This document shows, in pieces, positions 1 to 9,903 of a stretch of DNA of 64,000 nucleotides. The stretch's first letter is position 1, and each line of letters opens with the position of its first letter. The translations under genes were made by a program, and so were the position numbers. Origin of the DNA: Cedecea colo. GTDB lineage: Bacteria > Pseudomonadota > Gammaproteobacteria > Enterobacterales > Enterobacteriaceae. The stretch covers positions 62,001-126,000 of the forward strand of contig NZ_SOYS01000009.1 in the NCBI RefSeq assembly GCF_011808225.1. The letters run 5' to 3'. The notes beneath the pieces are model-generated. The model had not been told where the DNA came from. It made no database searches and saw only the letters and a program-made list of their open reading frames with translations.

Positions 1-1
1 T

Positions 2-682
2 GGCAAAGCGCTGCGCGGCGGCGTGCCGGTCTGCTGGCCGTGGTTTGGCCCGGCTGAAGATAAAGCCCTGCCCGCGCACGGCTTTGCCCGTAATTTGCCG
101 TGGACGCTGAGCGCGCATAGCGAAGACGCCAGCGGCGTTTCGCTGACGTTTGAACTGCAAAGCAGCGATGAAACCCGCAAGCTCTGGCCGCATGATTTCA
201 CTCTGTACGCACGTTATAAGCTGGGTAAAACCTGCGAAATGGAGCTGGAAGCGCACGGTGAATTTGAAGTCACCAGCGCCCTGCACACCTATTTCAACGT
301 GGGCAATATTGCCGATGTGAAAGTGAGCGGCCTGGGCGATATCTATATCGACAAGGTGCTCGGCGGTGAAAAAGGCCAGTTAACCGATGGCGTGCAGACT
401 TTCCCCGATCGTACCGATCGCGTTTACCTGGCGGCAGAAGAATGCAGCGTCATTCATGATGCAAGCCTGAAGCGCACCATTGACGTTGAGCATCGCCACC
501 ACAGCAACGTAGTGGGCTGGAATCCGGGCCCGGCGCTGTCTGCCTCGATGGGCGATATGCCGGACGACGGCTATAAGACTTTTGTTTGTGTAGAAACGGC
601 TTGCGTGACAACGTCACAAAAAGCGAGCACCGACAAACCGGCGCGCCTGGCAGCAACGCTGCGTGTAGCGAAGAACGGCTAA
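2..682 (+). CDS. yeaD: D-hexose-6-phosphate mutarotase YeaD, 5'-truncated by window edge
   Basis: Aldose-1-epimerase-fold enzyme that interconverts the anomers of hexose 6-phosphates in the cytosol. The frame is open from base 2, reading GKALRGGVPVCWPWFGP, the conserved N-terminal segment of the YeaD family; the real start lies before the window. The C-terminal half is intact and ends in TAA at 680-682. Its position before yeaE and mipA matches the E. coli order gapA-yeaD-yeaE-mipA, so gapA is probably just outside the window. Family assignment is from remembered sequence similarity plus synteny. Confidence 0.93.
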   Translation, partial: GKALRGGVPVCWPWFGPAEDKALPAHGFARNLPWTLSAHSEDASGVSLTFELQSSDETRKLWPHDFTLYARYKLGKTCEMELEAHGEFEVTSALHTYFNVGNIADVKVSGLGDIYIDKVLGGEKGQLTDGVQTFPDRTDRVYLAAEECSVIHDASLKRTIDVEHRHHSNVVGWNPGPALSASMGDMPDDGYKTFVCVETACVTTSQKASTDKPARLAATLRVAKNG

Positions 683-1530
683 ACCATAGCTAAAGGCGTT
701 TTGTGGCCCGGTGCCGGAAACGCCTTTTCCATCACGGCAATTTCTTCGTTACTCAGGGTTATTTCGCGCGCCGCAGCGTTCTCTTTAACATGCGCCACGC
801 TGCCGGCTTTTGGAATCGCCATCACGCCGTTATGGCTTATCAACCACGCTAATAACAACTGCGCGACAGCGACGCCCTTCTGCGCAGCCATTTGCTTCAG
901 CGCCGGATGATTCATCAGCCCATCGCGCAATCGCCCCGCCTGAGCCAGCGGGCAATAGGCCATCACCGGCATGTTTTGTTGCTGGCACCATGGCAATAGA
1001 TCGTGCTCAATGCCACGCGAAGCTAAATGATAAAGCACCTGATTGGTTGCACATTCTGCACCACCGGCAAGCACGGTGAGCTCCCGCATATCGTCATAAT
1101 CGAGATTTGATACGCCCCAACGGCGGATTTTCCCCTGCTGCTTCAGGGCTTGCATGGCGCTAACGGTTTCTTCCAGCGGGATATCCCCGCGCCAGTGCAG
1201 CAGATAAAGGTCGAGATAATCGCTCTGCAAACGTTTGAGGCTGGCTTCACAGGCGGCAATAGCTCGTTCTCCGCCCGCGTTCCATGGATAGACTTTCGAA
1301 ACAAGGAAAACCTCGTCACGCCGTCCGCGAATGGCTTCGCCAACTATGCGTTCCGCGCCGCCCTCGGCGTACATTTCAGCCGTGTCGATAAGCGTCAAAC
1401 CAAGATCGATACCTGCCTGCAGGGCATGAACCTCATCCCGACGCTGTAACGCCTTCTCGCCCATAGCCCAGGTTCCCTGCCCTATTGCCGGTAAGCCCTT
1501 GTTTGCTGAAAAATGAATCTGTCTGGTCAT
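679..1530 (-). CDS. yeaE: Aldo/keto reductase YeaE
   Basis: NADPH-dependent aldo/keto reductase of 283 aa; the E. coli protein is 284 aa and acts on methylglyoxal and related aldehydes. The family signatures are visible: the GQGTWAMGE start of the barrel, DTAEMYAEGGAE with the catalytic Asp and Tyr, VSKVY with the catalytic Lys, and LDLYLLHW. An upstream in-frame Met would add 25 residues, but MTRQIHFS at 1530 is preceded by AAGGAAG at good spacing, so I start there. It overlaps the yeaD stop by 4 bases, convergently. The cofactor-binding C-terminal segment is complete. Confidence 0.93.
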   Translation of the reverse strand: MTRQIHFSANKGLPAIGQGTWAMGEKALQRRDEVHALQAGIDLGLTLIDTAEMYAEGGAERIVGEAIRGRRDEVFLVSKVYPWNAGGERAIAACEASLKRLQSDYLDLYLLHWRGDIPLEETVSAMQALKQQGKIRRWGVSNLDYDDMRELTVLAGGAECATNQVLYHLASRGIEHDLLPWCQQQNMPVMAYCPLAQAGRLRDGLMNHPALKQMAAQKGVAVAQLLLAWLISHNGVMAIPKAGSVAHVKENAAAREITLSNEEIAVMEKAFPAPGHKTPLAMV

Positions 1531-1566
1531 AACGCTTCCTTCACAGTTTGCCTCGTCATAATGCAA

Positions 1567-1586
1567 ACGGGGCGCAAGCGCCCCGT
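1567..1586 (-). terminator. Hairpin behind mipA
   Basis: ACGGGGCGC and GCGCCCCGT form a strong stem between mipA and yeaE. Read on the minus strand it is followed by TTTGCATT, so it is a likely rho-independent terminator of mipA. Reading into yeaE would have to pass this hairpin. Confidence 0.7.
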
Positions 1587-1607
1587 AAATATGCATAAAT
1601 TGCACTA

Positions 1608-2354
1608 TCAGAAACTATAGGTTATGCCGGCAGAAATCAGACTGCTCCATGATTTATCGACCATCGGGCTGTCTTTGATCTCATTACCCAGGCGGTTGTA
1701 ACGTCCGCTGCCATACACGCTCCAGTCGTCAGCAAACTTGTAGCTCGCCGTCAGTTCCAGATACGGGTTCCAGCTATCGTCAGCATCGTAGCTATTCAGA
1801 CCGCTACGTCTCGCCTCATTATGGGAAACCCCATAATAGTAATCATTATAGTTTTCGCTGTGCCACGCCATACCAATGCCCGGCGTCAGGGTTAACGCGC
1901 CGTTGGTATAGCGGTACAGCCAGGCCAGATCCCAGACGATGCCGTTGCTGTTATCCAGCGTATCGCCCGACAGCGTCGTACGCAGGAAACCATATTCAGT
2001 GTTATGAACGTATGACAGCCCCGCCATCATTGTGCTCTTACGCTTGTCCAGACGGCGTAACTGACGATCGTCACTGTCGCCCGGTTTAAAATAGGTAGGC
2101 GAGTAATAGGCCATGATTGACAGTTTGTCGGCCTTGTCGTTCCACAGATAGTAGCCGCCGCCCAGCCCGCGGAACCAGAAGTCATCTCCTTCATAGGTGA
2201 CAACCGGTATCGGGTAGACATCGCGATCGTACTGTTTATACGGGCTCTCAACGATACCAACGCCCGCACCAACAGACCATTGACTGGCCGCGCTCGCGGT
2301 ACCCAGTGAAGAAGCGATAATGACACTCAATGCCAGAAGTTTGAATTTGGTCAC
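1608..2354 (-). CDS. mipA: MltA-interacting protein MipA (outer-membrane/periplasmic scaffold)
   Basis: MipA/OmpV family protein of 248 aa, the usual length. In E. coli it links the lytic transglycosylase MltA to PBP1B. The first 22 residues form a Sec signal peptide ending in TASA. The remainder has the alternating pattern and GITYSF C-terminal aromatic residue of an outer-membrane beta-barrel. Conserved stretches include FWFRGLGGGYYLWND and GDTLDNSNGIVWD. The start codon is GTG (2352-2354), with AAGGA about 11 bases upstream; a nearby ATG is out of frame. Flanked by yeaE and the divergent yeaGH operon, as in E. coli. Confidence 0.93.
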   Translation of the reverse strand: MTKFKLLALSVIIASSLGTASAASQWSVGAGVGIVESPYKQYDRDVYPIPVVTYEGDDFWFRGLGGGYYLWNDKADKLSIMAYYSPTYFKPGDSDDRQLRRLDKRKSTMMAGLSYVHNTEYGFLRTTLSGDTLDNSNGIVWDLAWLYRYTNGALTLTPGIGMAWHSENYNDYYYGVSHNEARRSGLNSYDADDSWNPYLELTASYKFADDWSVYGSGRYNRLGNEIKDSPMVDKSWSSLISAGITYSF

Positions 2355-2678
2355 AATCCATTCAGTCCTTTAATCAAATAATCAGCGGAACAAGTGTAAC
2401 TGTGCCGCCCATTTCTCCCAAATTTTTTACCAATCAAAAAACCTTATCAATCAATCAGGCTGGCAGAAAAGGATTTCATTCTCTTTTCACTTTCATGACG
2501 GCTGTATTATTCCGGCGGCGGCGCTTTACGCCGGAGGAAGCAAGAACCTGATGAGTTATTGATATGTCGTTGAAATTGGCCTGCGGCCGTATGCAAGTTT
2601 TGCAAATGCCATCTACGCTTTATTTTAAGAAGGTGAATTACTCTGACGGCAGTACCGAAAAGCACCACAACAGATAAG

Positions 2679-2696
2679 TTGGCATAAGGGTTGCTG
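2679..2696 (+). promoter_or_regulatory. Sigma-54-type promoter upstream of yeaGH
   Basis: TGGCAT, five bases, then TTGCT matches the -24/-12 consensus TGGCAC-N5-TTGCW, 85 bases before the yeaG ATG. E. coli yeaGH is known to be transcribed by sigma-54 under nitrogen starvation through NtrC, and also by sigma-S. A GCACCA half-site like part of an NtrC box lies at 2662-2667, too weak to call. The rest of the 427-base gap between mipA and yeaG shows nothing else I can name. Confidence 0.7.
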
Positions 2697-2781
2697 TACT
2701 CAGAATACGTCTTCCGGGAGCCCCTATTACTATTACCTTCGGCTCTCTAACCTGTGCTAAAAAACGAAAGGACGGCATGCC

Positions 2782-4716
2782 ATGAATATATTCGATCACT
2801 ATCGCCAGCGTTATGAAGCTGCCAAGGACGAAGAGTTCACACTGCAGGAATTTCTTGCCATCTGTAAGCAAGATCGCAGTGCCTATGCCAACGCGGCAGA
2901 AAGGCTATTGATGGCCATTGGTGAGCCAGTGATGGTGGATACTGCCACAGAGCCACGGCTGTCCCGTCTCTTTTCGAACCGGGTGATTTCCCGTTATCCG
3001 GCGTTTGAAGAGTTCTATGGTATGGAAGAAGCCATTGAGCAAATCGTTTCCTATCTGAAACATGCGGCTCAGGGGCTGGAAGAGAAGAAACAAATTCTCT
3101 ATTTGCTGGGGCCGGTCGGCGGCGGTAAGTCTTCACTCGCCGAACGCCTGAAGGCGCTGATGCAGCGCGTACCGATTTATACCCTCAGCGCGAACGGCGA
3201 ACGCAGCCCGGTAAACGACCACCCGCTGTGTCTGTTCAACCCGCAGGAAGACGCCTCGATCCTTGAAAAAGAGTACGGCGTACCTAACCGCTACCTGGGC
3301 ACGATTATGTCCCCATGGGCGGCGAAGCGCCTGCACGAATTTGGCGGCGATATCACCAAATTCCGCGTGGTGAAAGTCTGGCCGTCGATTCTGGCGCAGA
3401 TTGCCATCGCCAAAACCGAACCGGGGGATGAAAACAACCAGGACATCTCGGCGCTGGTCGGTAAGGTGGATATCCGCAAGCTGGAAAACCACGCGCAAAA
3501 CGATCCTGATGCCTATGGCTACTCCGGTGCGCTGTGCCGCGCCAACCAGGGCATTATGGAATTCGTTGAGATGTTTAAAGCGCCGATTAAAGTGCTGCAC
3601 CCGCTGCTGACGGCGACTCAGGAAGGCAACTACAACGGCACGGAAGGCATCTCCGCCCTACCGTTCAACGGCATTATTCTGGCGCACTCCAACGAATCTG
3701 AATGGGTGACCTTCCGCAATAACAAAAACAACGAGGCGTTCCTTGACCGTGTGTATATCGTCAAGGTGCCTTATTGCCTGCGGATTTCCGAAGAGATCAA
3801 AATCTACGAGAAGCTGCTTAATCACAGCGAGCTGTCCCACGCGCCTTGTGCGCCGGGTACGCTCGAAACGCTGTCGCGCTTCTCCATTCTTTCACGCCTG
3901 AAAGAGCCGGAAAACTCCAGCATTTACTCCAAAATGCGGGTGTACGACGGCGAAAGCCTGAAGGATACCGACCCGAAAGCGAAGTCCTACCAGGAATATC
4001 GCGACTACGCCGGGGTGGATGAAGGCATGAACGGCCTGTCGACACGCTTTGCGTTCAAAATCCTCTCGCGCGTGTTTAACTTCGACCATGTAGAGGTCGC
4101 GGCCAACCCGGTTCATCTTTTCTACGTGCTGGAGCAACAGATCGAACGCGAGCAGTTCCCTCAGGATCTGGCAGAGAAATATCTGGAGCACCTGAAAGGC
4201 TATCTGATCCCGAAATACGCTGAATTCATCGGCAAAGAGATCCAGACGGCGTATCTCGAATCTTATTCAGAATACGGACAGAACATTTTCGACCGTTATG
4301 TCACCTACGCTGACTTCTGGATTCAGGATCAGGAATACCGCGACCCGGATACCGGCCAGCTCTTCGATCGTGAAGCCCTGAATGCGGAGCTGGAAAAAAT
4401 TGAAAAACCGGCAGGCATCAGCAACCCGAAAGATTTCCGCAATGAAATCGTCAACTTCGTGCTGCGCGCCCGCGCCAACAATAACGGTCGTAATCCTAAC
4501 TGGACCAGCTACGAGAAGCTGCGCACGGTTATTGAGAAGAAAATGTTCTCCAATACCGAAGAGCTGCTGCCCGTTATTTCGTTCAACGCCAAAACCTCGA
4601 CCGACGAACAGAAGAAACACGATGATTTTGTCGATCGTATGATGGAGAAAGGCTATACCCGCAAACAGGTCCGTCTGCTGTGCGAATGGTATCTGCGGGT
4701 ACGCAAATCTTCATAA
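2782..4716 (+). CDS. yeaG: PrkA-type serine protein kinase YeaG
   Basis: Cytosolic PrkA-family protein of 644 aa, the E. coli length. The N-terminal AAA+ domain shows Walker A as GPVGGGKSS (about residues 112-120). The C-terminal half is the PrkA kinase-like region. YeaG acts with YeaH in survival of sustained nitrogen starvation and other stresses in E. coli. ATG at 2782 follows GAAAGGACGG, an acceptable ribosome site. First gene of a two-gene operon with yeaH; an ERIC element sits between them. Confidence 0.95.
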   Translation: MNIFDHYRQRYEAAKDEEFTLQEFLAICKQDRSAYANAAERLLMAIGEPVMVDTATEPRLSRLFSNRVISRYPAFEEFYGMEEAIEQIVSYLKHAAQGLEEKKQILYLLGPVGGGKSSLAERLKALMQRVPIYTLSANGERSPVNDHPLCLFNPQEDASILEKEYGVPNRYLGTIMSPWAAKRLHEFGGDITKFRVVKVWPSILAQIAIAKTEPGDENNQDISALVGKVDIRKLENHAQNDPDAYGYSGALCRANQGIMEFVEMFKAPIKVLHPLLTATQEGNYNGTEGISALPFNGIILAHSNESEWVTFRNNKNNEAFLDRVYIVKVPYCLRISEEIKIYEKLLNHSELSHAPCAPGTLETLSRFSILSRLKEPENSSIYSKMRVYDGESLKDTDPKAKSYQEYRDYAGVDEGMNGLSTRFAFKILSRVFNFDHVEVAANPVHLFYVLEQQIEREQFPQDLAEKYLEHLKGYLIPKYAEFIGKEIQTAYLESYSEYGQNIFDRYVTYADFWIQDQEYRDPDTGQLFDREALNAELEKIEKPAGISNPKDFRNEIVNFVLRARANNNGRNPNWTSYEKLRTVIEKKMFSNTEELLPVISFNAKTSTDEQKKHDDFVDRMMEKGYTRKQVRLLCEWYLRVRKSS

Positions 4717-4722
4717 CGTCTG

Positions 4723-6197
<1,475 letters not shown>

Positions 6198-6204
6198 CAC
6201 TGAT

Positions 6205-6243
6205 AAATCAGCCAGTTAATTTACGTTTGCTGGCTGATTTTTG
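6205..6243 (+). terminator. Terminator of yeaGH
   Basis: AAATCAGCCAG (6205-6215) pairs perfectly with CTGGCTGATTT (6230-6240) and is followed by TT, seven bases after the yeaH stop. It also lies just after the end of the converging small gene at 6248-6454 and may serve both. Confidence 0.8.
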
Positions 6244-6247
6244 CAGT

Positions 6248-6454
6248 TTATTTGCCGGTATCCTTGTACGGGCCTTTCTTATCATCCTCACTGTCGTCTC
6301 GCTTACGGGGTATTTCTCCGTGTTTCTTAGGCTCGCCCCCGATCGAACGATCGTCTTCTTCGTGCGCATTACTGGCGTCAGGCGCTACCTCAGGCAGGCC
6401 TTTGCTTACTTCGCCCTCTTCTCTGCGATGTTCGTTTGAATCAAGTTTCGACAT
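6248..6454 (-). CDS. Small, highly charged hypothetical protein
   Basis: 68 residues with no hydrophobic segment, dominated by Glu, Asp, Lys and Arg (EEDDRSIGGEPKKHGE, RKRDDSEDDKKG); probably intrinsically disordered and cytosolic. The gene looks real because AAAGGAGAA sits seven bases before the ATG. I do not recognise the family. It resembles in character the small acidic/basic stress proteins of enterobacteria, but I see no motif. Convergent with yeaH, divergent from the Bor-like gene. Confidence 0.6.
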   Translation of the reverse strand: MSKLDSNEHRREEGEVSKGLPEVAPDASNAHEEDDRSIGGEPKKHGEIPRKRDDSEDDKKGPYKDTGK

Positions 6455-6627
6455 AACGTTCTCCTTTTGCTTCCGAATCTTAAGCTTAGACGATAATACC
6501 GCACGGTTTAGCCGCTACTGGAGAATCGGCAGGCGCTATTAAATCCAGGGAATTGTAGTTTGTGGCCTTTGCTGTGTAATATTTTTCACTGAAACAACAC
6601 GGGCTTATTACACAAAAAAGGAATGAT

Positions 6628-6918
6628 ATGAAAAAGTTGATTATGGTTATTTTGGCTGCCACGGCCATTTCTGGATGCGCACAGCAAACCTTCTCTGTGA
6701 ACAAAGGCGTGACCGCTGCACCGCAACAGATAACCACCCATCACTTCTTCGTAAGCGGTATTGGTCAAAAGAAACAAATTGACGCAGCTCAGGTTTGTGG
6801 CGGCGCGGATAAGGTCGTGAGCACCGAAGTCCAGCAGACTTTTGTTAACGGCCTGCTTGGTTTTGTTACTTTCGGCATTTATACGCCGCGCGAAGCGCGA
6901 GTATATTGCGCTAAGTAA
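6628..6918 (+). CDS. bor: Bor/Iss-family lipoprotein
   Basis: 96 aa, very close in pattern to phage lambda Bor and its plasmid homologue Iss, outer-membrane lipoproteins linked to serum resistance. Lipobox ISGC puts the lipidated Cys at residue 17. Family hallmarks follow: CAQQTFSVN, THHFFVSGIGQKK, VCGGADKVV, QQTFVNGLLGFVTFGIYTP. AAGGAATG precedes the ATG. It stands alone, with no phage genes beside it, so it is a domesticated chromosomal copy or an old morphogenetic import. PhoPQ control, known for some bor genes, was looked for; only a single GGTTTA half-box is present at 6506-6511. Confidence 0.9.
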   Translation: MKKLIMVILAATAISGCAQQTFSVNKGVTAAPQQITTHHFFVSGIGQKKQIDAAQVCGGADKVVSTEVQQTFVNGLLGFVTFGIYTPREARVYCAK

Positions 6919-6937
6919 TTCACGACGCTGCTATAAA

Positions 6938-6976
6938 AAAGCCCACCGGTAGGATTGACCCCAGTCGGTGGGCTTT
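6938..6976. terminator. Bidirectional terminator between bor and kbp
   Basis: AAAGCCCACCG (6938-6948) and CGGTGGGCTTT (6966-6976) form an 11-bp stem with A-run and T-run on the two sides; it serves the bor-like gene on plus and kbp on minus. Confidence 0.85.
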
Positions 6977-6981
6977 CTGCG

Positions 6982-7428
6982 TTATTTCGGCACCCTCAGC
7001 ACCTGTCCTGGATAAATTTTTTCCGGGCTTTTGAGCATCGGCTTGTTGGCCTCGAAGATCTTGTTGTACTGGTTTGCGTCGCCGTAAACCTGCTTAGAAA
7101 TTGCGCTCAGGGTATCGCCTGATTTCACGGTGTAATACTGGCTCTCTGCAGCCGCCTCTTTCACCGTTACCTTATCTTCCACGCCGGCAATGCCCGCAAC
7201 GTTACCAACGGCTACCAGGATTTTCTCTTTTGCTTCCTGGCTTAGCCCTTCGCCCGTCACGACGGCCTTGCCATCTGCAACTTTTACGTCGACTTTATCT
7301 GCATCCGGAACGCCGGTTTTTTTCAGGTGCTCTTTAAGAAGTTCGTTTTGATCGGCGGCGTGCGCCGTTCCGGTAACCGCATGGAATATTTTCTCGCCTG
7401 CTTCTTTCACAAAACTGATTAAGCCCAT
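6982..7428 (-). CDS. kbp: BON-LysM protein Kbp (YgaU)
   Basis: 148 aa against 149 in E. coli. Kbp is a cytosolic K+-binding sensor needed for growth at high osmolarity/K+. Residues about 25-90 form the BON domain ([16 protein letters not shown]), and about 97-147 form LysM ([37 protein letters not shown]). The start [15 protein letters not shown] at 7428 has an ideal TCAGGAGGAGAT ahead of it; an upstream Met would add 17 unsupported residues. In E. coli it lies elsewhere on the chromosome, so this is either a paralogue or a relocated gene. Confidence 0.92.
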   Translation of the reverse strand: MGLISFVKEAGEKIFHAVTGTAHAADQNELLKEHLKKTGVPDADKVDVKVADGKAVVTGEGLSQEAKEKILVAVGNVAGIAGVEDKVTVKEAAAESQYYTVKSGDTLSAISKQVYGDANQYNKIFEANKPMLKSPEKIYPGQVLRVPK

Positions 7429-7475
7429 ATCTCCTCCTGATAATTTTCGTTCGGGTAGTAACAACACTATCAACT

Positions 7476-8070
7476 TCAAAGTCTAGCAGAGGAAAGCACT
7501 ATGCGAGCGGGAACGCGTCGAAGCGCGAAAATGAACAAAGAACAAGGCAATATCATTCCCGTAGCTGACGTGATGATGCCGGTTGCCAGCGCGATACCAG
7601 CCAGCCCCGGCTGCTGCACAGCGGGTAATAAACCATGCCCGTAATCGTCAAGCTTATCCGGCGAGGCGGTAAAGACGAGGAATTGCTGACCGGTCACAAC
7701 ATCAGGCCTGGAGAAGCCCACCACCTGCGCACGCTCCGGCGTAATGGGGATATCCGCGGCTATCAGATCGACTTTGCCCAACTGTAAAAGAGGAATGCGT
7801 TGGCCGGATTTGTGGCGCCCAGCTCCAGTTTAATGCCAGGATAATTTATAAGTTATTAGCAAAATCAATTTAGTAGAAAAAAAGAATACGTGTTTTAGCC
7901 TCTATGGAGCCAAAGAGTGGATTAGCGTCAAAAGTAGCAACTCTTACCATGCCCGCTTTCTGCTTATTCACCCGCCAATCGGCCTGCGTCGCCGTTGCAT
8001 AAAGCCCGAAAAACGTCAAAAGAAATGATGCAGAGAGCTTATTTTTATGGGGTGTCACCGCCTGGGCCAT
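7476..8070 (-). pseudogene. Decayed amino-acid-type ABC transporter substrate-binding protein
   Basis: Three frames together give a family 3 periplasmic binding protein. From 8070: a signal peptide and MVRVATFDANPLFGSIEAKT; then an in-frame stop where the family has Asp (TAC TAA ATT GAT, Y*ID near 7867), then a frame change giving YPGIKLELGATNPAN, then a second change to LGKVDLIAADIPITPERAQV and QQFLVFTASPDKL. The C-terminal lobe is missing or scrambled. At least one nonsense codon and two frameshifts make it non-functional. No permease or ATPase remains beside it. Confidence 0.85.
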
Positions 8071-8310
8071 AGATTTTCCTTGTTATCCCCGCCGGTTAGC
8101 GGGCCGTGGCTTTACGCTCCCATAACAGCAGCGTCTTTCCCAATGCGTAAAGCTGCATTGCATATACGCAAAAAGTCTTAGTTAGCATACTGTTAAAAGT
8201 TTTCCTTATAGATTTTGAAATAATTCCTATAACAAACTGTTTTTAAATATAAAAAACCGAGAAATATGCCAACAAAGTGTGATGCGGTCTTTGTTTTTAA
8301 CATCGCCCTG

Positions 8311-8338
8311 AAAAGTTTCTTTTCGCTCAGGCCGATAA
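8311..8338 (+). promoter_or_regulatory. FliA (sigma-28) type promoter of the chemoreceptor gene
   Basis: GCCGATAA (8331-8338) is a perfect sigma-28 -10 element, with AAAAGTTT (8311-8318) upstream resembling the TAAAGTTT -35 at one base more than the usual spacing. It lies 26 bases before the mcp ATG, as expected for a class 3 flagellar regulon gene. Confidence 0.75.
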
Positions 8339-8364
8339 CTCTGCCAGTTAACAGGAGAGATAAA

Positions 8365-9903
8365 ATGAAATCACTGACCCACAATTTGTTGTTATTGATC
8401 TGCTGCTCCGTCCTGATGTCGGCGCTGGTTACCGCCATTGCGCTTTATGGTAGCCAGCAGAGCGCGCAAAAGACGGCGAACGGCATGCTGGCGAAGGATC
8501 TGGTGTCGGATATCCATCCCGCGCCGGTCTATCTAATCGAGCTGCGTCTGGTGCTTTCTCGCGTGGTTGAGGGCACCCTGACCGTCGATCAGGCCGATAG
8601 CGAAATAAAGCGACTGAGCAAAATCTGGCATCAAAGAATCGACTACTGGAAAAGCGTTTTGCCGCCGGAGCTACAGGAGAAACTACTGGGCGCGCAGTAC
8701 ACGGCCGGACTGGCGATGATCAAAGAAGCGAACGATTTGATTGAGCTAATTCGCAGCGGTGCGCCGACGCCGCTGTTTGAGAGGCTCAAAGCGGCGGATA
8801 AGTACTTCTTCGCCCACGAAAAAGGGATTAACGCCTTTGTGCAGCAATCCTCAAACTACGCCAACAGCGCCGTCAACGACGCGCAAAACAGCACCAGTAA
8901 CTCGGTGAAATGGCAGATGATCGGCTCGGCCGCTGCGGTGTTATTGCTGCTGCTTATCGGTTACTGGGTGCATCGCAGTATTTTCAAATCGTTGGGCGCA
9001 GAACCGGCGCAGGTGGCTGAGATAGCCAATGCCGTTGCCAATGGCGATTTGACCCGCCATGTTCCCGTGCGGGAAGGCGATACGCAAAGCGTGATGGCCG
9101 CTATGAAGACCATGTGTGAAGAATTAATGATGATCATTAATATCGTTCATCAGAGCAGCGACCATATCACCAACAGCTCCGGTGAAATTGTCAGCGGCAA
9201 CGTGGATCTGGCTTCCCGCACCGAGGAGCAGGCCAGCGCGCTGGAACAGACCGCTTCTTCAATGGAAGAGATGACCGCCACGGTAAAACAGAACGCCGAG
9301 AATGCGCAAACCGCCAGCCAGCTTGCGGCAGCGGCTTCACGCAGCGCCGAACAAGGCGGTGCCGTCGTCGCCCGCGTGGTGCAGACCATGAACGAGATCT
9401 CCACTTCCGCCAGCAAAATCACCGACATCATCAGCGTCATTGACGGCATCGCTTTCCAGACCAATATTCTGGCGCTTAACGCCGCCGTGGAAGCCGCCCG
9501 TGCAGGTGACCAGGGACGTGGGTTCGCGGTGGTTGCCGGAGAAGTTCGCAGCCTGGCGCAACGCAGTGCGGGCGCGGCAAAAGAGATAAAAGTACTGATT
9601 GAAAACTCCGTTTCACAGGTTACGCACGGCAGCGAACTGGTGAACGAAGCAGGCAAAACTATCAATACCGCCGTAACGGATGTGAAACGCGTGGCGGCTC
9701 TGATGGCCGAGATCACTAACGCCAGCGAAGAGCAAAGCAGCGGTATTGCGCAGGTAAGCACCGCAATCAGCCAGATGGACGTCACCACGCAGCAGAACGC
9801 GGCGATGGTAAACCAGGCAGCCGCGGCGGCAGAGGCGTTGCTGGACCAGACTCGCGGGCTACGCGAAGTCGTCTCGCAATTCCGTCTGAGTAACGCTATC
9901 TAA
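8365..9903 (+). CDS. Methyl-accepting chemotaxis protein (Tar/Tsr type)
   Basis: 512-aa inner-membrane chemoreceptor. TM1 is about residues 8-28, a periplasmic four-helix sensor about 30-185, TM2 about 190-210, then HAMP (213-265) and the signalling domain with the conserved hairpin tip IDGIAFQTNILALNAAVEAA and methylation-type heptads such as EEQASALEQTASSMEEMTA. The C-terminus ends FRLSNAI and lacks the NWETF tether for CheR/CheB, so it probably relies on major receptors for adaptation. Ligand unknown. ATG at 8365 follows AACAGGAGAG; a longer upstream reading lies over the promoter. Monocistronic, with no chemotaxis genes nearby. Confidence 0.92.
   Translation: MKSLTHNLLLLICCSVLMSALVTAIALYGSQQSAQKTANGMLAKDLVSDIHPAPVYLIELRLVLSRVVEGTLTVDQADSEIKRLSKIWHQRIDYWKSVLPPELQEKLLGAQYTAGLAMIKEANDLIELIRSGAPTPLFERLKAADKYFFAHEKGINAFVQQSSNYANSAVNDAQNSTSNSVKWQMIGSAAAVLLLLLIGYWVHRSIFKSLGAEPAQVAEIANAVANGDLTRHVPVREGDTQSVMAAMKTMCEELMMIINIVHQSSDHITNSSGEIVSGNVDLASRTEEQASALEQTASSMEEMTATVKQNAENAQTASQLAAAASRSAEQGGAVVARVVQTMNEISTSASKITDIISVIDGIAFQTNILALNAAVEAARAGDQGRGFAVVAGEVRSLAQRSAGAAKEIKVLIENSVSQVTHGSELVNEAGKTINTAVTDVKRVAALMAEITNASEEQSSGIAQVSTAISQMDVTTQQNAAMVNQAAAAAEALLDQTRGLREVVSQFRLSNAI

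Noticed and set aside
6506..6511. PhoP half-box before bor
   Set aside because: Only one GGTTTA without the second repeat at 11-bp spacing.
9150..9788. 212-codon minus-strand frame
   Set aside because: Antisense to the chemoreceptor signalling domain; Ser/Ala/Thr-rich shadow.
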